Notes: generated by a model from the letters alone, not told the origin. A stretch of DNA of 64,000 nt from Brevibacillus sp. DP1.3A (GCF_013284245.2 NZ_CP085876.1:4137001-4201000), one strand, 5' to 3'. Positions 52,818 through 62,373 are shown, counted from the first letter of the stretch. Numbers and translations: made by a program.

Positions 52818-53375
52818 TTACGCGCGGGAAACGTATGCTTCCGTACGAGTATCGATGATCAGACGCTCTCCTTCTTCTACGAAGAGAGGAACGTTTACTA
52901 CGAAGCCAGTTTCCAAGGTTGCTTTCTTTGTTACGTTAGAAGCAGTGTCACCTTTTACACCTGGCTCACATTCTGTTACAACGAGTTCAACAGTATTCGG
53001 CAATTGAATACCGATTGTTTCTCCGTTGTACTGCATGATTTGCACGTTCATGTTTTCCTTGAGGAAACGCAGTTCACGCTCGATTTGCTTTTGAGTGAAC
53101 GTCATTTGCTCGTATGTTTCAGTATTCATGAAAGTGTATTCATCGCCACTAGCATACAGGTACTGCATCGTGCTGGATTCAATCCGAGCAGGGTTTACTT
53201 TTTCGCCGCCGCGGAAGGTCATTTCTGTCGTGTTGCCGCTACGCAGATTGCGCAGTTTGGAGCGAACGAATGCCGCACCTTTACCTGGTTTTACGTGTTG
53301 GAATTCTAGCACGGTAAAAATATTGCCATCCACTTCGATTGTCAAACCGGTACGAAAATCGTTTACAGAGATCAT
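52818..53375 (-). CDS. efp: translation elongation factor P
   Basis: Relieves ribosome stalling at polyproline. The 185 residues have Lys32 ([17 protein letters not shown]), the position modified in B. subtilis EF-P. The C-terminal OB signature [16 protein letters not shown] is also present. Preceded by pepP-like and aroQ genes, as in B. subtilis. Confidence 0.97.
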   Translation of the reverse strand: MISVNDFRTGLTIEVDGNIFTVLEFQHVKPGKGAAFVRSKLRNLRSGNTTEMTFRGGEKVNPARIESSTMQYLYASGDEYTFMNTETYEQMTFTQKQIERELRFLKENMNVQIMQYNGETIGIQLPNTVELVVTECEPGVKGDTASNVTKKATLETGFVVNVPLFVEEGERLIIDTRTEAYVSRA

Positions 53376-53416
53376 GGTAGTCCTCCCAAATCAATCAATA
53401 ACAGAATAAGTATAAA

Positions 53417-54487
53417 TTACACAGGCAAAATGAGCAACTCTTTCGTGGACTTGTTCAGGTTCTCATGACCATCAGCTGTAATCCACACATCGTCTTCGAT
53501 CCGAACGCCACCAAGGCCTGTTACGTAAATGCCTGGCTCCATCGTTACGAGCATACCTGGCTCTAATACGAAGGTACTTACAGTCGACAGCCCTGGCAGC
53601 TCGTGAACTTCCAGTCCGAGACCGTGACCTGCGCTATGTCCATAGGCATCGCCATAGCCTGCTGCTGTGATGATATCTCTCGTTGCAGCGTCAGCGTCTT
53701 TTGCGGATACACCTGGCTTCAGTGCTTCTAAACCTGCGAGCTGTGCACGCAGAACGATTTCGTAGATTTCGCGCATTTTCGGGTCCGGCTCTCCCACAGA
53801 CAACGTGCGTGTGATATCGGAATTGTAGCCCTGGTATGCAGCTCCGAAGTCGAGCGTAACCATTTCCCCTGCCTGAATCACTTTCTCGGAAGCTCGTCCA
53901 TGTGGCAGAGCACCGCGCACACCTGACGCTACGATCATATCAAAGGCAGAGCCTGTCGCTCCTTGTTTACGCATGAAGAATTCCAATTCCAAAGCAACCT
54001 CGGATTCACGCACGCCTGGTTTGATGTAGCCTTGAATATGCGTAAATGCTGCTTCCGCGATACGAACCGCTTCACGAATAATAACCATCTCGGATTCGTC
54101 TTTAAACATGCGGATTTTTTCAAGCAGACCGCTTGTTGACACCAGCTCTACTCCGTCAAATCCTTTGTTCCATTCCTGATAGGTGCTAAAGGACACGCTG
54201 CTCTCGAATGCCAAACGCTTAATCCCTTTTTCTTGCAGGAGCTTTGCCATCGCTTCAACTGCTTTTCTCTCGTTATTTACCACCGTAAAATCAGGTGCTT
54301 GTTCTTGCGCTTGTTCCACATAGCGAAAGTCAGTGACGAGAAACGCCTCTGTTTCGGTGACAATCACCCATCCCGTTGATCCGGTGAAACCACTCAAGTA
54401 GAAGCGATTCTCTGTTTTTTCGGTAATAAATGCCTCTGCTCCAACTTGTGTAAGCGCCTCGCGCAATTTATGCAGACGTTGTTTCAT
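53417..54487 (-). CDS. M24 family Xaa-Pro peptidase (YqhT-like)
   Basis: A 356-residue dinuclear metal peptidase. N-terminal creatinase-like domain, then the pita-bread domain: LDFGAAYQGYNSDITRT (Asp, Asp), GHSAGHGLGLEVHELPGL (His), TMEPGIYV (Glu) and GGVRIEDDV (Glu). All five metal ligands are present. Neighbour of efp, as yqhT is. Confidence 0.94.
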   Translation of the reverse strand: MKQRLHKLREALTQVGAEAFITEKTENRFYLSGFTGSTGWVIVTETEAFLVTDFRYVEQAQEQAPDFTVVNNERKAVEAMAKLLQEKGIKRLAFESSVSFSTYQEWNKGFDGVELVSTSGLLEKIRMFKDESEMVIIREAVRIAEAAFTHIQGYIKPGVRESEVALELEFFMRKQGATGSAFDMIVASGVRGALPHGRASEKVIQAGEMVTLDFGAAYQGYNSDITRTLSVGEPDPKMREIYEIVLRAQLAGLEALKPGVSAKDADAATRDIITAAGYGDAYGHSAGHGLGLEVHELPGLSTVSTFVLEPGMLVTMEPGIYVTGLGGVRIEDDVWITADGHENLNKSTKELLILPV

Positions 54488-54515
54488 GGCAGCCTTTTCC
54501 CCTTTTTGAATGCTA

Positions 54516-54956
54516 TTATTTTTTTTCGATTTTACGGACGAGCGATCTTAGTGCCCATTCATATCCATCGATCCCCAATCCGACAACTTGTCCAATCGCG
54601 ATAGGAGCGATGACTGAGTGATGGCGAAATGGTTCCCGTGCATGAATATTGGAAATATGTACTTCAATCGTTGGCAGTGCCACACTGGCCAAAGCGTCTC
54701 GGATTGCATAGCTGTAATGTGTGAATGCCCCTGGGTTGATCAAGATACCGTCATGGACACCTCTCGCCTGATGAATCGCGTCGATGAGGACACCTTCGTG
54801 ATTCGATTGGAGATGCTCAAGCTTTCCGCCCAGCTCATCCATAACACCCGTCAGGATTGTCACCACATCCTCCAGCGTTTCCCTTCCGTAAACATCCGGC
54901 TCCCTTGTCCCCAATAAATTCAGGTTGGGACCGTTCAGCAACAAGACGGAAGTCAT
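54516..54956 (-). CDS. aroQ: type II 3-dehydroquinate dehydratase
   Basis: Shikimate-pathway dehydratase of 146 residues. [37 protein letters not shown] and [20 protein letters not shown] carry the catalytic Tyr, Asn and His. The ATG eight bases after GGAGG is used. It corresponds to yqhS of B. subtilis. Confidence 0.95.
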   Translation of the reverse strand: MTSVLLLNGPNLNLLGTREPDVYGRETLEDVVTILTGVMDELGGKLEHLQSNHEGVLIDAIHQARGVHDGILINPGAFTHYSYAIRDALASVALPTIEVHISNIHAREPFRHHSVIAPIAIGQVVGLGIDGYEWALRSLVRKIEKK

Positions 54957-55030
54957 CGACCATTCCTCCCCCATAATCTACAGTCTTCGAAAAAAGTTTT
55001 TTTCCGTGTAAGAATTTATAAGCGACATGC

Positions 55031-55171
55031 TTATGAATTCTGGAGCGCATGACGAAGTGCCTCAGCGTACGCTTCCAGCATACCTTCGGCAAAACTAACC
55101 GCAAAAACGCGGTCGCTCCGCTTTGAAGAGGCATCGATAGTCGTTTTCTTACTAATGAAACATTTTACCAC
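55031..55171 (-). CDS. possible small protein of 46 residues
   Basis: GTG start seven bases after AACGAGG; the product begins MVKCFISKKTTIDASSKRSD and ends with an amphipathic helix (SFAEGMLEAYAEALRHALQN). The ORF ends about 75 bases before aroQ and is co-directional between yqhR and aroQ. No family recognised. Support is the ribosome site and the helix-like C-terminus; it is short enough to be coincidental. Confidence 0.45.
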   Translation of the reverse strand: MVKCFISKKTTIDASSKRSDRVFAVSFAEGMLEAYAEALRHALQNS

Positions 55172-55259
55172 AAGCCATCCTCGTTCCATAGTGGGCATTC
55201 ATCTATGCAACATTTCGAACATTGTTACATCCATTTTGACAAGGAACGGAGAATTCCTC

Positions 55260-55772
55260 CTACCTTGTGGACTCATTCCATGCATGATGCTCGTCTGACT
55301 GCTCGAGTATGATTGTCATCCCAATGAACAAGCCAAACGTCAAATACCAAGCGCCTTCCGTACTTAGAGTGGCAACCTCCCAATTTCCGATATGAAAGAA
55401 GAAACCCGCTATCCCTAACATAACCGCCCCGTAGACGAGTCCCAGCCACCACGCACGGATACGGCTAAAAAGCAAGCTGAACACAAATGAAGAAACGACT
55501 GTTTCAACGAACAATACGATACCACCAAGGCACACGCTCGCAAACGTATTTTCATCCTCGATGCTGATAAAGGGACGTGCAAAGGCTCCGACTCCGTACG
55601 GGGTCATGTTCAAAAAGTGAGCCATTAAGCGAACGAGCCCCCAAATGATAGTTCCCCAGAATGCGACCTCCAAAATCTTCGAAGTGGAGATTCTTTTACT
55701 CCCTTGCCTACCTTCTTCTGTATGGGATACGCGCGCTTGCTTGTGCTTCCGTCCTGTTTTGCTTACTTCCAT
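55260..55772 (-). CDS. yqhR: YqhR-like membrane protein
   Basis: A 170-residue protein with four transmembrane helices (about 32-52, 76-97, 104-125, 138-155) after a basic N-terminus. Sequence and position match YqhR, function unknown. The ATG eight bases after AGAGG is used. Divergent from yqhQ. Confidence 0.85.
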   Translation of the reverse strand: MEVSKTGRKHKQARVSHTEEGRQGSKRISTSKILEVAFWGTIIWGLVRLMAHFLNMTPYGVGAFARPFISIEDENTFASVCLGGIVLFVETVVSSFVFSLLFSRIRAWWLGLVYGAVMLGIAGFFFHIGNWEVATLSTEGAWYLTFGLFIGMTIILEQSDEHHAWNESTR

Positions 55773-55908
55773 TTCCATCACCTCTGTTCTCTAGTATGCT
55801 CTTCCTCTAAGCTTTTCACTTTCGCTTTACATTTGTTGGAAAAGTGCGAACTCCTTGTAGCTTCAAGTCGCCATTTCCGTTAATATAGTGGTAAGGATGG
55901 TGATTGTA

Positions 55909-56844
55909 TTGGCGCAACAAAACGTACCTAGCTACGGCGGTCAGGCCGTCATCGAAGGAGTTATGTTCGGTGGCAAAACCATGACTGTTACGGCTGTTCG
56001 CAAAAAAAATCATGAAATTGAGTATTTTGAATCCCCACGATCGGAATATAAATGGATTACTACGCTGAAAAAGATTCCGTTTGTGCGTGGGATTGTTGGT
56101 TTGGTCGAAGCCAGCGCCAATGGGGCCAAACATCTCAACTTCGCCTCTGAACAATACAGTATGGAGTCTGGAGAAGAAGTTTCCGAAAGTCCATCGAAGC
56201 TCACGATGATTTTAGGTGTTGCTGTCGTCGGGGTACTTTCCTTCCTGTTCGGGAAATTCGTATTTACACTTGTTCCCGTTTTCCTGGCCGACTTTTTACT
56301 CGGAAAATGGGTACCAGATGGCGTTCCTCAAACGTTGGCTGAAGGCGGATTTAAAATCTTGCTCCTCCTCGGTTACATTACAGCGATTGCACAAGCTCCG
56401 TTGATTAAAAGGCTTTTTCAATACCACGGAGCCGAGCATAAGGTGATTAACGCATTCGAATCCGGGGTAGAATTAACAGTAGCTAATGTACAAAAATTTT
56501 CCGCTCTGCATTATCGTTGCGGGAGCAGTTTTCTCATTTTCTCAGTGTTCGTCGGTGTAGTGATTTACTCACTGTTCAGTTATGACTCCCTGACGGAGAG
56601 GGTCGTACAACGCATTGTTCTTTTGCCACTGGTAATCGGCGTCTCTTATGAGGTTTTGCAGTGGACAAACAAGCTCCGTGATGTACCAGTCCTACGTTAC
56701 CTTGGTTATCCAGGATTGTGGTTGCAAAAGATCACAACTCGTGAACCAGATGACAGCCAAGTCGAGGTAGCCATCGCTTCCTTCCAAAAGATGCGGGAGC
56801 TTGATCAGAAGCACGTGCAGGAAAGAATGGTTACGACCGGATAA
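55909..56844 (+). CDS. yqhQ: DUF1385 membrane protein (YqhQ-like)
   Basis: About 311 residues. YGGQAVIEGVMFGGKTMTVT begins the protein; FQYHGAEHKVINAFESG and HYRCGSSFLIF are DUF1385 signatures. About four transmembrane helices. Function unknown. A TTG is preferred as start (GGTGA upstream); other starts up to seven codons upstream have no spaced ribosome site. Confidence 0.9.
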   Translation: MAQQNVPSYGGQAVIEGVMFGGKTMTVTAVRKKNHEIEYFESPRSEYKWITTLKKIPFVRGIVGLVEASANGAKHLNFASEQYSMESGEEVSESPSKLTMILGVAVVGVLSFLFGKFVFTLVPVFLADFLLGKWVPDGVPQTLAEGGFKILLLLGYITAIAQAPLIKRLFQYHGAEHKVINAFESGVELTVANVQKFSALHYRCGSSFLIFSVFVGVVIYSLFSYDSLTERVVQRIVLLPLVIGVSYEVLQWTNKLRDVPVLRYLGYPGLWLQKITTREPDDSQVEVAIASFQKMRELDQKHVQERMVTTG

Positions 56845-56880
56845 CGTGAGGCATTTTTATTCCCATAGAGGTGAAGCCCT

Positions 56881-57234
56881 ATGTTACGCCGTATTCCACC
56901 AGTGATTCTGATAGTGATCGTATTGGCGATTTACGGATTTTTGATAACACTCATCAATGATCCTGTCAGTACGATTATCATCTTGGGATTATCCGTTGTA
57001 CTTTTCTTGGTCGTGCGCAACTATTTACAAACCGGCTCCTTCTTTTCACAAGGCGCAGGCAAACCTAGACAGCCAAAGGTCAAGGTGAAACCAAAGCCCT
57101 CCATTGCCCGGCAAGCAGTGAAAAAGCAGTCGACTACCCCGAGAAAAGATCATCCGTTTCGTGTGATCGAAGGCAGTAAAGGGAAGCAAAAAGAGAAACA
57201 AGACGAAAAATCGCAAAATAATATCTCCCACTGA
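56881..57234 (+). CDS. yqhP: YqhP-like membrane protein (SA1362 family)
   Basis: A 117-residue protein with two N-terminal transmembrane helices (about 7-25 and 31-48) and a long basic Lys/Pro-rich tail. GAGGTG precedes the ATG. It resembles the SA1362/YqhP family of unknown function. Downstream of yqhQ, with a shared terminator. Confidence 0.8.
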   Translation: MLRRIPPVILIVIVLAIYGFLITLINDPVSTIIILGLSVVLFLVVRNYLQTGSFFSQGAGKPRQPKVKVKPKPSIARQAVKKQSTTPRKDHPFRVIEGSKGKQKEKQDEKSQNNISH

Positions 57235-57240
57235 AAACAA

Positions 57241-57270
57241 AAACAGGTTGCCTGAATCGGCAACCTGTTT
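57241..57270. terminator. bidirectional terminator between yqhP and yqhO
   Basis: Twelve-base-pair perfect stem (AAACAGGTTGCC/GGCAACCTGTTT) with a six-base loop. A T-run follows on the plus strand and several A precede it, serving both convergent genes. Confidence 0.9.
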
Positions 57271-57274
57271 TTTA

Positions 57275-58204
57275 TTAGACCAGTATTTTCGGAGAGCTAT
57301 TGCGAAACACTTTGACATAATCTTCAAAATCCCATTGCGCCAAAAATTTGTGAGCCGCTGCCTCCCCTGACTCAAACAATTGTTGCCGCATTTCTTTTGA
57401 CAGCTGAAATTGGGTAGTCCTCACCCCTAATGTATGAATAAAAATCGTCCGAACGGCTTTTGCCTTTTCCACAAACAAACGGTCATGGGCATCGAGCATG
57501 GTCGCCAGTAATCCCCGAGAGAAGGAAAAAAGACCGTTGATGCTAGTCGCTTCTCTCTTGTCTTGATCATCACTCAGGCGAAAACCAATCGTCGGCCACC
57601 GGGGAGTCCCCGGTACATCAAATAACCACACCGGGTAGTTGCTCAATAATGCGCCATCGACGATGTAGTGCACATGTCCAGCACTTGTCAGCTTTGCAGG
57701 CTGAAAAAAGAACGGAATCGAGGAAGACATACGAACGGCTCGTGCCACAGGAAAATCATCGGGTTCTACACCATACCGTGCCAAATCGTCAGGTAATATA
57801 AGCATTTTTCCGTCAGTGACATCAGATGCGACAACTTTCAGCTTACCAGGCGGAAGATCTCCGAATGTTCGTACTCCTTTTCGTAGTAACAACTCCTCTA
57901 TGAACAACTCGATTCGATCTGCTCGATAAATCCCTTCCCGCACGACTAGTTCATAGATTGGTCCGATGAGAGGGAGCCTGCCCAGCCCTGAGCGCTTGAG
58001 AAAGTGAAGGTAATCCAGCTCTTCAAAGATCGGTTTCAACTCATGGCTAGAATAGCCTGCGCCGAGCAAAGCTGCAACAATGGAGCCTGCCGAGGTACCA
58101 GCGAGCCTTTCCCAGGTGTATCCATTCTCCTCCATGACTCGCAAGGCACCAATAAAAGCGATTCCTTTAACGCCGCCACCTTCAAAGACCGCATCCGCTT
58201 TCAC
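57275..58204 (-). CDS. yqhO: patatin-like phospholipase family protein (YqhO-like)
   Basis: A 309-residue serine hydrolase with the oxyanion motif EGGGVKGIAFIGAL, nucleophile Ser in AGTSAGSIVAALL and the Asp of the dyad in VDGALLSNYPV. GTG start behind GGAGGGG. Substrate unknown. Confidence 0.92.
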   Translation of the reverse strand: MKADAVFEGGGVKGIAFIGALRVMEENGYTWERLAGTSAGSIVAALLGAGYSSHELKPIFEELDYLHFLKRSGLGRLPLIGPIYELVVREGIYRADRIELFIEELLLRKGVRTFGDLPPGKLKVVASDVTDGKMLILPDDLARYGVEPDDFPVARAVRMSSSIPFFFQPAKLTSAGHVHYIVDGALLSNYPVWLFDVPGTPRWPTIGFRLSDDQDKREATSINGLFSFSRGLLATMLDAHDRLFVEKAKAVRTIFIHTLGVRTTQFQLSKEMRQQLFESGEAAAHKFLAQWDFEDYVKVFRNSSPKILV

Positions 58205-58280
58205 CTTGTTTCCCCTCCCTAAAATTCCTCCCCATTTTCCATGTATAAGACGACAGCTTTTCCATTACCACAAAGAAAAA

Positions 58281-58301
58281 CGCAAGCCAGGTCGGCTTGC
58301 G
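58281..58301 (-). terminator. terminator of mntR
   Basis: Eight-base-pair perfect stem CGCAAGCC/GGCTTGCG, five-base loop, followed by TTTTTC on the minus strand, 24 bases past the mntR stop. Confidence 0.88.
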
Positions 58302-58324
58302 CTATAATACGATAAAGATATAGA

Positions 58325-58756
58325 CTATTCCTCTTTTTGCTCATCTAACAAACGAATGTTACGAAGCTCTTCTATACGTTTTGGATCTGCCTCGAAGTAC
58401 TGAACCAGATACTCCAGGCATGTAATCGATTCCCAGCTCAGGTGGTGCTCGATTCCTTCCACATCCTGATAAATATGCTCTTCATCCAAGCCAATGATCC
58501 GCATAAATTCTTCCAAAAGACTGTGACGGTCCACTAGGCGTTTTCCGATTTTCTTCCCTTTTGGCGTCAAGACAAGCCCACGGTATTTTTCATAAACGAG
58601 ATACTTGTCTTTGTCTAGCTTCTGAACCATTTTCGTGACCGAAGAGGGATGTACTTCCAACGCTTCAGCAATATCGGAGACACGAGCATAGCCCTTTTCT
58701 TCAATTAAGTTGTAAATGCGTTCCAAATAGTCTTCCATACTCGGCGTCGGCGGCAT
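58325..58756 (-). CDS. mntR: manganese transport regulator MntR
   Basis: DtxR-family repressor of 143 residues. HTH region [20 protein letters not shown], and metal ligands in [10 protein letters not shown] (Asp, Glu), RHSLLEEF (His) and VEGIEHHLS (Glu, Glu, His). Very similar to B. subtilis MntR. It controls Mn uptake; no target gene is adjacent here. Confidence 0.96.
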   Translation of the reverse strand: MPPTPSMEDYLERIYNLIEEKGYARVSDIAEALEVHPSSVTKMVQKLDKDKYLVYEKYRGLVLTPKGKKIGKRLVDRHSLLEEFMRIIGLDEEHIYQDVEGIEHHLSWESITCLEYLVQYFEADPKRIEELRNIRLLDEQKEE

Positions 58757-58855
58757 TGTGAACCCCTCATTTCCAAACCGTTATTTCATCTAGCCAAAAA
58801 AGGCACGTAGAAATATGATACCGCGTAATGAGAAGCATTTGCAAGAGAAAAGTAC

Positions 58856-59419
58856 CTATCTCAGCTGTTTTTCTGGTGTTGGATTCATCATTTGGACATA
58901 TTGTACGAGTTGTTGACCCAACTGCTCCATACGCGCCTGTAGACGCTCATCCTTCAGCTTGCCTTCTGGTGTAAAGGCATTGTAAGCACTTGGGATGGAA
59001 GGGCTAGATGGCAACGGCCATGCATGCAGGTTGCGCATGATTAACTGCAAGGTGTTGACCGTGTTCGTAGCACCCATGCTTCCCCCAGCGACCCCAATAA
59101 TGGCAACCTGCTTGTCACGCAAAATGCGCCCTTCCAGGAAGTCAATGGCGTTTTTCAAAGCACCTGTCATTGTGCCATGGTATTCAGGCGAACCGATCAC
59201 AAGTCCATCCGCTTCAGAAACCGCTTTGACAAATTGATGGACAATGTCAGGGTACGTACTAGTATCATCACGATCATCATACAGCGGCAGCTTCCAGTCC
59301 GCGAGATGAATCATTTCAACATCGGCACCTGCAGCCTTCGCTGCTTCGAGTACAATATGAATCGCTTGTTTTGTCGTAGAATTGGCATTCATACTTCCGG
59401 CTATTCCTACAATTTTCAT
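58856..59419 (-). CDS. NADPH-dependent FMN reductase
   Basis: A 187-residue flavodoxin-fold enzyme. IVGIAGSMNANSTTKQAI is the phosphate-binding loop, and VIGSPEYHGTMTGALKNAID is the family signature. Related to azoreductase/chromate-reductase type proteins. It is divergent from the YkvI-like gene across an AT-rich region containing a palindrome. Confidence 0.9.
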   Translation of the reverse strand: MKIVGIAGSMNANSTTKQAIHIVLEAAKAAGADVEMIHLADWKLPLYDDRDDTSTYPDIVHQFVKAVSEADGLVIGSPEYHGTMTGALKNAIDFLEGRILRDKQVAIIGVAGGSMGATNTVNTLQLIMRNLHAWPLPSSPSIPSAYNAFTPEGKLKDERLQARMEQLGQQLVQYVQMMNPTPEKQLR

Positions 59420-59485
59420 GGTTTCACCCCATCGATAATCTAAATACTGGTATGATCATCATTATATTCCATTAAGTATATTTTG

Positions 59486-59501
59486 TAAACATTTATGTTT
59501 A
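59486..59501. promoter_or_regulatory. palindrome in the divergent FMN reductase/YkvI-like promoter region
   Basis: TAAACATTTATGTTTA, a 16-bp perfect dyad, 66 bp from one gene and 74 bp from the other. It is a likely operator; the cognate regulator is not known. Confidence 0.5.
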
Positions 59502-59575
59502 TTTAATATCGTCTGTTCTGAACATACCTGTTTGTCTCATACACTTGTACCAAGTTGCAAGTGAGGATGATGCCT

Positions 59576-60583
59576 ATGGACAAAGTCGCTTGGCATATCG
59601 CCGTGCTTTTTGCAGGGTCTGCGTTAGGTGGATTCTACTTGGGTGGATATGAGTGGTTACGCTTTTTTACTTATTTCGGTTCCTGGGGAACAATAGGCAT
59701 TGCACTTGCGGCTCTTGGCCTCGGCTGGTTCGGCGTCCAGCTGTTGACCTTTTGCCATCGCAAGCAAATACGCTCCCTGTACGAGCTGTACTACGTATTG
59801 TGTGGCGAAGCATTCGCTTCTAGCCTATCTGTCATCACCCACATTCTGCTATTGGGCTATACAGGAGTCATGCTTGGCCAACAGGCAGATTTCCTCTTGG
59901 AGGAGCTCTCTCCCCTATGGTTCATCCTTCTGACCATTGCAGCCATCTTCTTTATCATAAATCGTTGGAGATGGATTGTCACTGCAACAGCCATATCTCT
60001 ATCCATCGGTTTATTATTATTCGGATTGATTTTCAGCGCACAAACCCATGTGCCAATCCCGAGCTTGGGTTATCAACTGAATGTGAACTGGCTGATTCAC
60101 GCCGTATTTTTCCTTGCCTTGCATTTTCTTATCAGCTTGGCCACGACTCTACCTCTGGCAGTGCATGCGTCCCATGAGCGATCTGTTCGGCTGGGGGCAA
60201 TCATCGGAGCTGGAATCTTCCTTTTGTTCACAATGTTAGGTCAAGCTATCCTTCTTGCCCACTGGCATGATGCCCACGCCTCTGTACTGCCTATCAAACA
60301 AATTTTGGTTCAAATGATGACGGGTGGCGATTGGCTTCTCGCTATTCTCTCACTTGTACATGGTGGAGTCATTGTCGCAGCCCTACTCTACTCGCTGACA
60401 CATCCCATTGCGACACGTCAACATCTACAAATGCTGCCACTGATTGTCGTCATGCTGCTTACCGTATTTGTATTCGCTCTCCTCACACTCATTGTTCCGT
60501 GGAGTATGTCTGCAATCGCCAGTGCAGCAACCTATTGTGGCATGTTCGTAATGGGCTGGTATGTGTGGAAGCATCAGAATTGA
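59576..60583 (+). CDS. YkvI-like polytopic membrane protein
   Basis: A 335-residue protein with about ten transmembrane helices and the LeuT-like YkvI family look (AGSALGGFYLGGYEWLRFF, LLGYTGVMLGQQADFLLEEL). Probable transporter, substrate unknown. The ATG nine bases after GAGG is used; the TTG upstream lies before the ribosome site. Confidence 0.8.
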   Translation: MDKVAWHIAVLFAGSALGGFYLGGYEWLRFFTYFGSWGTIGIALAALGLGWFGVQLLTFCHRKQIRSLYELYYVLCGEAFASSLSVITHILLLGYTGVMLGQQADFLLEELSPLWFILLTIAAIFFIINRWRWIVTATAISLSIGLLLFGLIFSAQTHVPIPSLGYQLNVNWLIHAVFFLALHFLISLATTLPLAVHASHERSVRLGAIIGAGIFLLFTMLGQAILLAHWHDAHASVLPIKQILVQMMTGGDWLLAILSLVHGGVIVAALLYSLTHPIATRQHLQMLPLIVVMLLTVFVFALLTLIVPWSMSAIASAATYCGMFVMGWYVWKHQN

Positions 60584-60607
60584 CCTGATCGTTTACTCGT
60601 AGTCCCT

Positions 60608-60639
60608 GTGGTCAAGACAGAATCTTGGCCACTTTTTTT
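60608..60639 (+). terminator. terminator of the YkvI-like gene
   Basis: Ten-base-pair stem with one wobble (GTGGTCAAGA/TCTTGGCCAC), five-base loop, then seven T on the plus strand. Confidence 0.9.
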
Positions 60640-60696
60640 CGCATGATAGGAGCCAATTCAATATTTCTTACTCTCTCTCATTTTATCACATATGAA

Positions 60697-60720
60697 AAAC
60701 GTCCCCCGAAGGAGACGTTT
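60697..60720 (-). terminator. terminator of the M28-like gene
   Basis: Stem AAACGTC/GACGTTT extended by inner GC pairs, followed by TTTC on the minus strand. It overlaps the stop codon of the M28-like gene. Confidence 0.82.
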
Positions 60721-62056
60721 ACTGCAAAGCCTCACTCTCTGCTCTTAGCTGTCCCCCATTTGGAGAACCCAGCAGATAAGCTGGCGTTGTTTGTTCCGTA
60801 ATTTTGTGAATCGCTGAAAGGACCGCCTTTGTCGCCGTTGTGATTTGTTCCCAATCCATTTGCGCCAAGGAGTCATCTGTTGCTTGTCCCGTCCCTGCAC
60901 TCGTCACAAGTGCCGTAGGAATTCCTGCGGTGGCTAAAGAGCCTGCTGCACCGTTTCGTTCACGCTTCCCATCCTTGTTGGAAGGAGACACCCCCGCTGC
61001 TCTCAGGAGTTGGATTGGCAGATTTTCATTGCCCAGCGAATTCGTTGCTACGAGCTCTGCCTTTTGACTGCCTACCCCATCAACATAGAAGGCTGCTATT
61101 ATAGCTTGTCGCTCTTTGGCTGATAAGGCATTCGCATAAGCAATCGGGCCTCTGCTTCCCGATGTAACCGCGCCAAAGCTTACGAACCTCACTTCCGTAT
61201 CAATCGGCTTGTCAGCCATATTACGCGCTATCTCAAGCAAGGCCGCTACACCGGAGCCATTGTGATTTGCCCCAACCGATAACCCAGCGGAATCATGGTG
61301 AGCAGATACCATCACGACCTGCCCAGTGTCATTTTGATTGGGCTTTCGGCTTGCCACGATATTATACGAGGTTTGCTTGCTGCTTACGGCTCCTTCCACC
61401 TTGACGGTTCCCTTTACGGGCCGCTTGTCCATAATGCGTTTTTGGAGCTTTGTGCCATCCGCCTTAGACAAAGCGATTACAGGAACAGCGATATCCAAGG
61501 GTTCACCCAGTGAAGCATTCCATCCTTCCTCTCGATCATTCCAGATGATAAGAGCAACGGCTCCGGCAGCGGCTGCTTGACGTACTTTTTCTCCGAACGA
61601 AATCTCGCCTCGCTTGACCAACACAATCTTTCCCCGTGATGCCTCATTCGCAAAATCAACCGCTCTTCCCAAGCCTGCATCCACCACTTCTGCTGTCGCG
61701 GTTCCATTGATCCCAAAAGCAAATCCACTTACTGTCCATTTTTGACCCTGCCATTCTTCCATCGTCAGTGATAGAGTAGTAGGCTTTCGGTACGTATAAT
61801 AAGAAAACGGATCGAGCTTGGTCTTGTACCCGTAAGATCGAAGTGTATTTTCCACATAGACAGCTGCCGCAAATTCCGTTTCAGTAGCAGGTGGACGGGC
61901 TGTTCTCGCCAATTGCTCGACATGGCTGTACAATCGTTCACTATCGACCCAATCTTGCGTTTCCTCTGCATGAGCACGATGTGAAAGGGAAGGTATCGGC
62001 AATATCGTTCCACAGACTAGCAAGGCACATAGCGCATAATGACGGACAGATCGCAT
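60719..62056 (-). CDS. M28-fold secreted protein with PA domain, catalytic residues lost
   Basis: A 445-residue secreted protein with a Sec signal (RHYALCALLVCGTILPIPSL, cleavage near AHA) and an inserted PA domain (about 125-215, VVDAGLGRAVDFANEASRGK). An M28-type domain follows (about 220-430). The first metal motif SAHHDS is kept, but the bridging Asp of the usual GANDN is His265 (VGANHNGSG). The catalytic Glu-Glu is Val-Thr (SFGAVTSGS), the SDHxPF motif is replaced (RNGAAGSLATAG), and the last His is absent (TGQATDDSL). It is therefore probably not a peptidase. The ATG six bases after GGGAG is used. Confidence 0.85.
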   Translation of the reverse strand: MRSVRHYALCALLVCGTILPIPSLSHRAHAEETQDWVDSERLYSHVEQLARTARPPATETEFAAAVYVENTLRSYGYKTKLDPFSYYTYRKPTTLSLTMEEWQGQKWTVSGFAFGINGTATAEVVDAGLGRAVDFANEASRGKIVLVKRGEISFGEKVRQAAAAGAVALIIWNDREEGWNASLGEPLDIAVPVIALSKADGTKLQKRIMDKRPVKGTVKVEGAVSSKQTSYNIVASRKPNQNDTGQVVMVSAHHDSAGLSVGANHNGSGVAALLEIARNMADKPIDTEVRFVSFGAVTSGSRGPIAYANALSAKERQAIIAAFYVDGVGSQKAELVATNSLGNENLPIQLLRAAGVSPSNKDGKRERNGAAGSLATAGIPTALVTSAGTGQATDDSLAQMDWEQITTATKAVLSAIHKITEQTTPAYLLGSPNGGQLRAESEALQ

Positions 62057-62373
62057 GGCAGTCTCCCTTTCCTTCGCTCTTTGCATTTATTATGGGCGGT
62101 TACGATAAACTGAGTCTAGTCAGAATAGTTAGTCAAATAACTTCATTCTGCGCCATCCCTGGACAGCTTTCGCTTTCTTCTGCCCAAAACGTCGATTTTT
62201 CGAGCGACTTCCCTCCATATGAATTCTTAATAGAAAGGTGCTTTACTCCGTAAAATTATTGATAAAGAAAAGGCGACTTTCAAATTGACCTATGTCCTTC
62301 CCTTTTGCTAAGGTGGAATCAACAAAAAACCGTTTGAAAGAAACGGATTGGAATCCATTGAGGGGGAAGTACC
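62057..62373. other. 317-bp divergent intergenic region
   Basis: Separates the M28-like gene from dat. A TTGACC at 62285-62290 could be a -35 for dat but has only a weak -10 (TAAGGT, 18 bp). TTGACT on the minus strand could serve the M28-like gene. No gene was seen. Confidence 0.5.

Noticed and set aside
58757..58855. MntR-binding box near mntR
   Set aside because: No AT-rich dyad resembling the MntR consensus was found in this gap.
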